Source: Faucicola sp937889485 (lineage in GTDB: Bacteria; Pseudomonadota; Gammaproteobacteria; Pseudomonadales; Moraxellaceae). Taken from it: DNA of 5,609 bases. The stretch spans positions 1 through 5,609 of the forward strand of contig JBOFWQ010000158.1 of NCBI GenBank assembly GCA_051653685.1. The letters run 5' to 3'. The first letter of the stretch is position 1. Every line of letters starts with the position of its first letter. Position numbers and translations under genes: made by a program. Shown here in pieces: positions 1 through 4,961 of the stretch. The notes under the pieces are model-generated. The model searched no databases. It was not told the DNA's origin and saw only the letters and a program-made list of their open reading frames with translations.

Positions 1-323
1 TGCCCTTAATCTTGCTGACCATGCCGCTGCTTGGCAACGCAGCAATACCTAGTGAGGTCTATATTGCAGATGCAGTGTATCAGTACGCCAAGCAATGCAG
101 CGCCAAAGGCAAAACCGCGTATGCAGACTCAGAACGAGGTTTTCAGCCAATTAGCATCGCTGAATATAGCTATGCCAGAAATTACATGATTAACATAACA
201 CAAATCGGTGCCATGCAATCAGGCAGCAGCCTCAGCACAGACGATATTGAAAGTACGCTCAAGAAAAACCGTGGGCAAGTTATCCGCACAATGACAACAG
301 CGGGCAAATTACGCTGCCTTTAA
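1..323 (+). CDS. 3' part of a gene for a small exported protein of unknown function
   Basis: The reading frame is open from base 3 to a TAA at 321-323, giving 106 residues, and it continues left of the window. The visible start is hydrophobic (PLILLTMPLLGNA) and ends in a plausible signal peptidase I site, G-N-A before AIPSEVY. It therefore looks like the end of a signal peptide, with only a few to about ten residues missing. The predicted mature protein is about 93 residues, has no further membrane segment, and has two cysteines: one near the start (YAKQC) and one next to last (LRCL). These could form a disulfide in the periplasm, which is inference. A TTG at 12 and an ATG at 21 could be read as starts, but either would cut into the hydrophobic core, so a start outside the window is more likely. 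I do not recognise the family. The exported location is inferred only from the signal-like segment. Confidence 0.6.
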   Translation, partial: PLILLTMPLLGNAAIPSEVYIADAVYQYAKQCSAKGKTAYADSERGFQPISIAEYSYARNYMINITQIGAMQSGSSLSTDDIESTLKKNRGQVIRTMTTAGKLRCL

Positions 324-349
324 CGGGTGTGTAACCGTTTTGTTATATT
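320..349 (+). promoter_or_regulatory. Candidate extended -10 promoter for ugd
   Basis: An extended -10 element, TGTTATATT (TG at 341-342, hexamer TATATT at 344-349, 5 of 6 to consensus), has a -35-like TTAACG at 320-325 (4 of 6) with an 18-bp spacer. Transcription would start near 356, giving a leader of about 38 nt before the preferred ugd start. The -35 overlaps the stop codon of the upstream gene. A weak 5-bp hairpin, AACGG/CCGTT (322-326 with 335-339) followed by TTTT, overlaps it and could instead be a poor terminator. The call rests on sequence match only. Confidence 0.42.
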
Positions 350-379
350 AACCCCGTAGCATAGTCACCCATCAACAAC

Positions 380-386
380 AAGGTGG
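380..386 (+). promoter_or_regulatory. Ribosome binding site that decides the ugd start
   Basis: AAGGTGG matches the Shine-Dalgarno consensus AAGGAGG at 6 of 7 positions. It sits 7 nt before the ATG at 394 but only 1 nt before the ATG at 388. This favours translation from 394, so the longer reading with two extra residues (Met-Thr) is probably wrong. Confidence 0.6.
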
Positions 387-393
387 GATGACT

Positions 394-1587
394 ATGAATA
401 TTCAAAATATCGCCATTATTGGGGCAGGCTACGTGGGTTTGTCCAATGCAGTGTTACTGGCGCAGCCCATATTAGCCAGCCATGTCACGTTAATAGACAT
501 TTGCCAAGCAAAAATTAATCAATTAAACCAACAACAATCGCCCATTCAAGATGAACTGATTACCAAATTTTTGGCAACTGAGCCTTTAAACCTCACCGCG
601 CAGTTATTAAGTGACGCCAGTTTTTTGGCAGCGGATCTGGTTATCATTGCGACCCCCACCAATTATGAGGTAGCAACCGGTAAATTTGATACCACCTCGG
701 TTGAAAGCAGCATTGCGGCGGTGCGAGCCCAGCACCCAAGTGTACCTATTGTCATCAAATCCACCGTACCCATCGGGTTTACCCGTGAGATGCAGGCAAC
801 ATTTGATGAGCGCCTATTGTTTATGCCCGAATTTTTGCGAGAAGGTAAGGCACTCCATGACAACTTATACCCATCACGCATCATTGTGGGCTGTGACGTG
901 CCTGCACTGCACGACTTTTGTGAGGCAATCATAGCGAAGTTTCAGGCTGCCAGCGCGCAAGAGCACACCCCAAGCCAAATCATGCCAAGCCGCGAGGCAG
1001 AAGCGGTAAAACTGTTTGCCAACAGCTACCTTGCCATGCGCATTGCGTTTTTTAATGAGTTAGATAGCTTTGCACAAAGCGTTGGACTAGATAGCGAGGC
1101 AATTATTACAGGGGTGAGCCTAGACCCACGTATTGGGCAGCATTACAACAACCCCTCTTTTGGTTATGGCGGTTATTGTTTGCCAAAAGATACCCAGCAG
1201 CTTAGAGCCAACTATCAAGGTATTCCTGCCAATATCATCCATGCCGTGGTGGATGCTAACAACACCCGCAAACGCTTTATCGCCCGCCAAATCATTGCCA
1301 AAAACCCCAATTTGGTGGGTATTTATCGACTCAGTATGAAAAAAGATGCCGATAATTTTCGGGAATCAGCTATCTTGGATATCATTGAGATTGTTAAGCA
1401 ACATGGCATTGATGTACGGATTTTTGAACCCAGTCTTAGCGAAGCTAGCTATCGCGACTGCGCTGTGATTAAGGAATTGAGCACGTTTTTGCAAGGTTGT
1501 GATATGATCCTGGCAAACCGCTGGCACAGTGATTTAGACGCAGTAAGCACCAAAGTTTATTGCCGTGATATATTTGGTGATAGCTAG
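394..1587 (+). CDS. ugd: UDP-glucose 6-dehydrogenase (Ugd)
   Basis: Ugd oxidises UDP-glucose to UDP-glucuronate with two NAD+ in the cytoplasm, supplying acidic sugar for capsule, exopolysaccharide or LPS/LOS. From the ATG at 394 it is 397 residues, close to the roughly 388 of E. coli Ugd, which it resembles along its whole length from memory. The N-terminal Rossmann fold carries GAGYVG (10-15). ATPT and the STVP loop (Thr124) follow, then PEFLREGKAL (Glu146). The central helix KLFANSYLAMR holds the catalytic-type Lys206 and Asn210. The signature GYGGYCLPKD (257-266) holds the nucleophile Cys262 and Asp266. The C-terminal UDP-binding domain has GIYRLSMK and DNFR (320-323) and ends near YCRDIFGDS. 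All expected catalytic residues are present, so it should be active. The family also includes UDP-N-acetyl-mannosamine dehydrogenases, but the match is clearly to the UDP-glucose branch. cpsG follows on the same strand after 94 bp. Confidence 0.95.
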   Translation: MNIQNIAIIGAGYVGLSNAVLLAQPILASHVTLIDICQAKINQLNQQQSPIQDELITKFLATEPLNLTAQLLSDASFLAADLVIIATPTNYEVATGKFDTTSVESSIAAVRAQHPSVPIVIKSTVPIGFTREMQATFDERLLFMPEFLREGKALHDNLYPSRIIVGCDVPALHDFCEAIIAKFQAASAQEHTPSQIMPSREAEAVKLFANSYLAMRIAFFNELDSFAQSVGLDSEAIITGVSLDPRIGQHYNNPSFGYGGYCLPKDTQQLRANYQGIPANIIHAVVDANNTRKRFIARQIIAKNPNLVGIYRLSMKKDADNFRESAILDIIEIVKQHGIDVRIFEPSLSEASYRDCAVIKELSTFLQGCDMILANRWHSDLDAVSTKVYCRDIFGDS

Positions 1588-1597
1588 CCTATCACGG
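1563..1597 (+). repeat. Overlapping inverted repeats across the ugd stop codon
   Basis: CCGTGATA (1563-1570) pairs perfectly with TATCACGG (1590-1597). Alternatively, GTGATAG (1577-1583) pairs with CTATCAC (1589-1595) around a 5-nt loop. Both stems use the same right arm, so they exclude each other. The ugd stop TAG (1585-1587) lies in the loop. No T tract follows, so this is not a standard intrinsic terminator. It may be a weak pause, a processing site or chance. Confidence 0.4.
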
Positions 1598-1681
1598 TGT
1601 AACGATTGGTCATTAGATTTTGAGCGCAGATATTGTTAAACTTTGAGTAATTCCACCACATTGAGAGTATTGAGAATCATG

Positions 1682-3112
1682 ATGTCATCTTTTTCTGCTA
1701 TGCCGATTACCTCCTTTAAAGCCTACGATATCCGTGGGGAGCTTGGGGTTAATTTGGATGAAGCCATTGCTTACCGCATTGGTCGCGGCTTTGCCCAGTT
1801 TTTAAACCCACAAGCGCAAAAAAAAGCCATTGTGATTGGCTGTGATATTCGCCCCAGTAGTGAAGCGCTCAAAAAAGCCACCATTCAAGGCATTTTGGAT
1901 GCAGGCAGTGACGTCATTGACTTGGGCATGACAGGCACCGAGGAGGTGTATTTTGCCACCAGTCATTATGAGGCAATTGGCGGCATTGAAGTTACCGCAA
2001 GCCACAATCCCATTAACTATAATGGTCTAAAACTGGTACGCGAAAACTCCAAACCCATCAGCGCAGACACAGGACTTGCCGACATTCAAAAAATTGCCGA
2101 AAAAGGCGAGTTTAGCACCCCTGCCAGTCAAGGCGAATATTGCCTAAAAACCGACAAAACCGCCTATATTGACCATCTGATGAGCTATATTGATGCCAGT
2201 GCCCTCACCGCGCTTAAAGTGGTAGTCAACTGCGGCAATGGTAGTGCCGCCCCCGTGGTGGACTTGCTAGAAGCGCGGCTGCAGCAAGTCAATGCGCCCA
2301 TTGAATTTATCAAGCTTAATCATGCACCCGATGGCAGCTTCCCCAACGGCATCCCCAATCCCATGATTATTGCCAACCGCACCGTTACCGCCGAAAAATT
2401 ATTGGCAGAAAAAGCGGATTTGGCGATTGCGTTTGATGGCGATTTTGACCGCTGTTTTTTCTTTGACGAACAAGGTCGTTTTATTGAAGGCACCTATTTG
2501 GTGGGCGTGCTTGCCAAAGCGTTTTTGGAAAAAGAGCAGGGCGCCAATATCGTGTATGACCCGCGCAATATTCTAAATACCGAAAGCGTGATTGCCGCTG
2601 CAAATGGTCACGCCGTCATCAGCAAATCGGGGCATTCTTTTATCAAACAAATCATGCGTGAGCACAATGCTGTCTATGGTGGCGAGATGTCGGCACACCA
2701 CTATTTTCGTGATTTTAACTATTGCGACAGTGGCATGATTCCTTGGCTGTTAGTGATTGAGCTATTGGCAAAAACTGGCAAATCGCTATCCCAATTGGTG
2801 GATGAAATGATTGAGGGCTTTCCAATCTCAGGGGAGATTAATTTTAAGCTAACCAAGCTAACGGCGCCTCAGGTACTTACCAAGCTTGAAACCAGTTATT
2901 GCCAGTTTGATGATGCCCAAGCCCAGTTAGATACGCTTGATGGGCTATCGGTCAATTTTCCCAACTGGCGCTTTAACGTGCGCGCCTCCAACACAGAACC
3001 CTTAATTCGCCTAAATGTGGAAGCCAAAGGCGATCACACGTTACTTGCCGCCAAAAGCCAAGCCTTGCAAGACTGGATTATTGCCCAAGGCGGTCAGCCT
3101 GCCGACCATTGA
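1682..3112 (+). CDS. cpsG: Phosphomannomutase, CpsG/ManB type
   Basis: This enzyme interconverts mannose-6-phosphate and mannose-1-phosphate in the cytoplasm, the step before GDP-mannose; some relatives also act on glucose phosphates. From the ATG at 1682 it is 476 residues and follows the four-domain alpha-D-phosphohexomutase plan. It has KAYDIRG (13-19), the active-site phosphoserine loop TASHNP (105-110, Ser107), the metal-binding loop DGDFDR (252-257), the sugar-binding loop GGEMSAHH (333-340) and the phosphate-binding loop RASNTEP (434-440). Runs such as GGIEVTASHNP and SAHHYFRDF...CDSGMIPWLL match E. coli CpsG as I remember it. The start is uncertain. TTG 1643 and ATG 1679, 1682 and 1700 are all in frame. 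GAGA at 1672-1675 spaces best to 1682, while family N-termini resemble a start at 1700 (MPITSFKAYDIRG), which has no ribosome site. Only weak promoter-like matches precede it, so it may be read through from ugd. The strict substrate (mannose versus glucose) cannot be settled by eye. Confidence 0.93.
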   Translation: MSSFSAMPITSFKAYDIRGELGVNLDEAIAYRIGRGFAQFLNPQAQKKAIVIGCDIRPSSEALKKATIQGILDAGSDVIDLGMTGTEEVYFATSHYEAIGGIEVTASHNPINYNGLKLVRENSKPISADTGLADIQKIAEKGEFSTPASQGEYCLKTDKTAYIDHLMSYIDASALTALKVVVNCGNGSAAPVVDLLEARLQQVNAPIEFIKLNHAPDGSFPNGIPNPMIIANRTVTAEKLLAEKADLAIAFDGDFDRCFFFDEQGRFIEGTYLVGVLAKAFLEKEQGANIVYDPRNILNTESVIAAANGHAVISKSGHSFIKQIMREHNAVYGGEMSAHHYFRDFNYCDSGMIPWLLVIELLAKTGKSLSQLVDEMIEGFPISGEINFKLTKLTAPQVLTKLETSYCQFDDAQAQLDTLDGLSVNFPNWRFNVRASNTEPLIRLNVEAKGDHTLLAAKSQALQDWIIAQGGQPADH

Positions 3113-3155
3113 TACCAAGATCATATCATGGCTAATGATACTACACTGTTCACAA

Positions 3156-3190
3156 AAAAAGCCGATGATAATCATAATCATCGGCTTTTT
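3156..3190. terminator. Bidirectional intrinsic terminator between cpsG and dsbA
   Basis: A perfect 14-bp inverted repeat pairs AAAAAGCCGATGAT (3156-3169) with ATCATCGGCTTTTT (3177-3190) around a 7-nt loop. The stem has a GC-rich centre. There is a T tract on the plus strand (3186-3190) and an A tract (3154-3160) that reads as T on the minus strand. It lies 43 bp after the cpsG stop and 10 bp after the dsbA stop, so it fits termination of both convergent transcripts. Confidence 0.88.
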
Positions 3191-3200
3191 CATGGGATTT

Positions 3201-3824
3201 TTATTTGCCGTTGCGTTCGGTACGGGCTTTTTTGACCAAATAATCTACCACTTGCACCACGCTGCCATCTTCACCTGATACCACGTATTTGCCATCCACC
3301 ACTACCACAGGTACCCCAGACAGCTGGAAGCGCTGCGCGGCGTCTTTTGAGCGTGCAATGCGGGTGTTGACGGCAAACGAGTTATACAAGTTATTAAATT
3401 TATTGATATCCACCCCTTTTGATGCATACCACTGCCCAATAGACGCTTGGTCAAAGAGTTTTTGACGGTCTTTTTGAATCGCCTCAAACATGGCTTGGTG
3501 GGTTTTGCCTTGATAACCTAGCAACTGTGCGGCATAAAACCCACGGGCATTTTGCTCCCACACGGGGTTCATCGCGGCGGGGGTCTGCAAAAACACCACA
3601 TCGGACGGCAATTTTTTTGCCCACTGCATCATATAAGGTTCTAGCTTATAGCAATGCGGGCAACCGTACCAAAAAAACTCACGTACAATGATTTTATTGC
3701 CTTCGATTTTTTCAGGATTTGCCAAAACGGTATAATCTTTGCCCGCCACAAAATCGGCGGCTTGCGCTGATAAACTAGTCAAGCCAATAGCGGCAGCGAT
3801 TGCAGTCAATGCGAGTTTTTTCAT
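3201..3824 (-). CDS. dsbA: Thiol:disulfide interchange protein DsbA
   Basis: DsbA is the periplasmic oxidase that donates its disulfide to newly exported proteins and is reoxidised by membrane DsbB. The protein is 207 residues, the usual size. It has a Sec signal peptide with a KK start, a hydrophobic core rich in Ala and Leu, and an A-Q-A cleavage site after residue 22. The mature form starts ADFVAGKDY. The active site is FFWYGCPHCYKLEP with the classic CPHC (Cys55, Cys58), and the cis-proline loop is SGVPVVVVDGKY (Val171-Pro172), the Val-Pro pair seen in oxidising DsbA. No other cysteines are present. The ATG at 3824 is chosen because GGATGAG (3831-3837 on the minus strand) lies 6 nt upstream and the signal peptide begins there; the frame is open further upstream, to 3929, but that stretch is leader. 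It is convergent with cpsG and divergent from ubiG. It is not DsbC/G-like: it lacks a dimerisation domain. Confidence 0.95.
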   Translation of the reverse strand: MKKLALTAIAAAIGLTSLSAQAADFVAGKDYTVLANPEKIEGNKIIVREFFWYGCPHCYKLEPYMMQWAKKLPSDVVFLQTPAAMNPVWEQNARGFYAAQLLGYQGKTHQAMFEAIQKDRQKLFDQASIGQWYASKGVDINKFNNLYNSFAVNTRIARSKDAAQRFQLSGVPVVVVDGKYVVSGEDGSVVQVVDYLVKKARTERNGK

Positions 3825-3927
3825 GGTTGTCTCATCCAATAACGCGTACCCCAAGACCAAGCCATAGGGGCTGATTAATAACAAATAGGTAAAATGGCTA
3901 AAAAAAAGATGCGAAAAATTCGTTGAC

Positions 3928-3939
3928 AATATACTAGCA
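3928..3939 (-). promoter_or_regulatory. Candidate dsbA promoter -10 region
   Basis: On the minus strand this stretch reads TGCTAGTATATT. It offers either an extended -10, TGC-TAGTAT, or the better hexamer TATATT (3933-3928). No clear -35 is seen 16-19 bp upstream. It would give a dsbA leader of roughly 95-100 nt. It overlaps a plus-strand TTGACA (3923-3928). Sequence match only. Confidence 0.3.
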
Positions 3940-3973
3940 CTAAATGCTTAGCTTGCCTAAGGGTATTGGGCGT

Positions 3974-4024
3974 GTGGCTAAAAAAATCTACACGGGCGAA
4001 AAAGAAACGCAATATACTGGTTAA
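3974..4024 (+). CDS. Possible 16-residue mini-ORF
   Basis: This GTG-started frame ends at a TAA (4022-4024) and encodes MAKKIYTGEKETQYTG. An AAGGG (3959-3963) lies 10 nt upstream, a usable if slightly distant Shine-Dalgarno site. The frame is also open back to an ATG at 3944, which would give 26 residues but has no ribosome site. The peptide is charged and shows no signal or membrane segment. It could be a real small protein, a leader peptide, a leftover of a decayed gene or chance. I do not recognise it. Confidence 0.2.
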   Translation: MAKKIYTGEKETQYTG

Positions 4025-4149
4025 AAAATTTAAACAAACCAATCATTTGCTTAATATTCAATTATCAATGACAACAAAATTGATCAACCATTTGCCAAAA
4101 AACTTTTGTTAGTTCGCCACAGAAAGGCTACAGCTACCCCTATAAAAAC

Positions 4150-4158
4150 TGCTAGAAT
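4150..4158 (+). promoter_or_regulatory. Candidate extended -10 promoter for ubiG–mupP
   Basis: TGCTAGAAT combines the TG extension (4150-4151) with TAGAAT (4153-4158, 5 of 6 to TATAAT). No good -35 lies 16-18 bp upstream, which an extended -10 can tolerate. Transcription would begin near 4165, about 43 nt before the ubiG start. Confidence 0.4.
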
Positions 4159-4207
4159 AACGTATGTTTTGCACCACCTTATTTAGATTAGCCACTGGAA
4201 TAATAAC

Positions 4208-4942
4208 ATGACCAAAACCAACCACCAAAATGTTGATCCTCAAGAAATACAAAAATTTAATGACCTTGCCAACCAGTGGTGGGACAAAACAGGGGCATTT
4301 GCCACCTTACACCAAATCAACCCATTGCGTCTCAACTGGATTGAACAGCAAACCCTTCAGCGCCAAGGCACAGGACTGACGGGCAAAACTGTCCTAGATG
4401 TGGGCTGCGGCGGTGGTATTTTATCTGTCAGTATGGCAGAGCGTGGTGCCAGCGTTACTGGCATTGATTTGGGGGAAGCAAATGTCAAAGCTGCCCAGCT
4501 ACACGCAGACCAAACCGCTTATCGCTTGCAATTTTCTTGTGTCGCTGTAGAGGAATTTGCCGCCGAGCATGCAGGCAAATTTGACGTGGTAACTTGCATG
4601 GAGATGCTTGAGCACGTACCCGATCCCCAATCAATCATTGATGCCTGCTTTAAGCTACTAAAGCCCAATGGGGTACTAGTATTGTCTACCATCAACCGTA
4701 ACCCGAAATCTTACCTGTTTGCCGTGATTGGCGCCGAATATGTGCTAAGACTATTGCCGCGCGGCACCCATGATTACGAAAAATTTATTACCCCTGCCGA
4801 GCTTGATCGTTTTGCCGAGCGGGCAGGCTGTCGCCGTCAAGATTTAATTGGTTTACACTACAATCCCATCACCCGTCATTACTGGCTTGCCCAAAATGTG
4901 GACGTCAACTACATGATGGCAGTGTATAAGCCTACTCACTAA
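4208..4942 (+). CDS. ubiG: Ubiquinone biosynthesis O-methyltransferase UbiG
   Basis: UbiG performs both SAM-dependent O-methylations of ubiquinone synthesis, on the polyprenyl catechol intermediate and on demethylubiquinol, at the inner face of the membrane. It is 244 residues, against about 240 in E. coli. The conserved N-terminus EIQKFNDLANQWWDK precedes the class I methyltransferase fold. Motif I is VLDVGCGGG (62-70), the acidic residue after strand 2 is in GIDLGE (Asp87), and MEMLEHVPDP is at 131-140. STINRNPKSY (160-169) leads into a hydrophobic and basic stretch, FAVIGAEYVLRLLPRGTHDY, which in E. coli UbiG is the membrane-contacting segment. HYNP and the VNYM near the C-terminus are also family-typical. 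The start has GGAA (4197-4200) 7 nt upstream. It lies 19 bp before mupP and is probably co-transcribed with it, the same gene order as I recall in Pseudomonas. Nothing is missing. Confidence 0.96.
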   Translation: MTKTNHQNVDPQEIQKFNDLANQWWDKTGAFATLHQINPLRLNWIEQQTLQRQGTGLTGKTVLDVGCGGGILSVSMAERGASVTGIDLGEANVKAAQLHADQTAYRLQFSCVAVEEFAAEHAGKFDVVTCMEMLEHVPDPQSIIDACFKLLKPNGVLVLSTINRNPKSYLFAVIGAEYVLRLLPRGTHDYEKFITPAELDRFAERAGCRRQDLIGLHYNPITRHYWLAQNVDVNYMMAVYKPTH

Positions 4943-4961
4943 AATATCTGGGGATATCAAC

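Larger units (their letters stand above)
3825..4207. other. AT-rich divergent intergenic region between dsbA and ubiG
   Basis: These 383 bp contain no recognisable gene, tRNA or known RNA family that I can see. They hold candidate promoters for dsbA (minus) and ubiG (plus), and two tiny plus-strand ORFs sharing a TGGCTAAAAAAA start (3895-3906 and 3975-3986). There is also an imperfect 11-bp direct repeat, CAATCATTTGC/CAACCATTTGC (4040-4050, 4085-4095), and a weak AT-rich hairpin, ATCAAT/ATTGAT (4064-4069 with 4079-4084). It is much richer in A+T than the genes, most strongly from about 3890 to 4110. A consensus TTGACA lies on the plus strand at 3923-3928, but I see no good -10 at the right distance. 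Confidence 0.6.

Noticed and set aside
322..341. Intrinsic terminator after the left-edge gene (AACGG/CCGTT plus TTTT).
   Set aside because: The stem is only 5 bp with an 8-nt loop and the T run is short; the same bases fit a ugd promoter better.
663..932. Antisense and alternate-frame ORFs inside ugd (663-932 minus, 686-934 plus, 1133-1339 plus).
   Set aside because: They lie fully within a well-supported gene, have no recognisable domains and look like shadows of its codon pattern.
1802..2576. Alternate-frame ORFs inside cpsG (1802-2005 minus, 2370-2576 plus).
   Set aside because: Enclosed by a strongly supported gene; no family-like sequence or ribosome site.
3015..3278. Plus-strand frame crossing the cpsG end, the terminator and the dsbA 3' end, with a hydrophobic stretch in the middle.
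   Set aside because: It passes through the terminator hairpin and its hydrophobic part is coded by the T tract; overlap with two real genes makes it a shadow.
3825..3929. Longer dsbA reading that starts near 3929 on the minus strand and adds 35 residues.
   Set aside because: It would bury a classic signal peptide inside the protein, and the ATG at 3824 has a well-placed ribosome site; the added stretch contains the likely promoter.
3923..3950. Plus-strand promoter based on the perfect TTGACA at 3923-3928.
   Set aside because: The hexamers 16-18 bp downstream (TGCTTA, GCTTAG, CTTAGC) are poor -10 matches, so the -35 alone is not enough.
4164..4211. A 15-codon frame (MFCTTLFRLATGIIT) whose TGA overlaps the ubiG ATG as ATGA, suggesting translational coupling.
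   Set aside because: It has no ribosome binding site, its ATG sits almost at the predicted transcription start, and ubiG has its own GGAA at good spacing.
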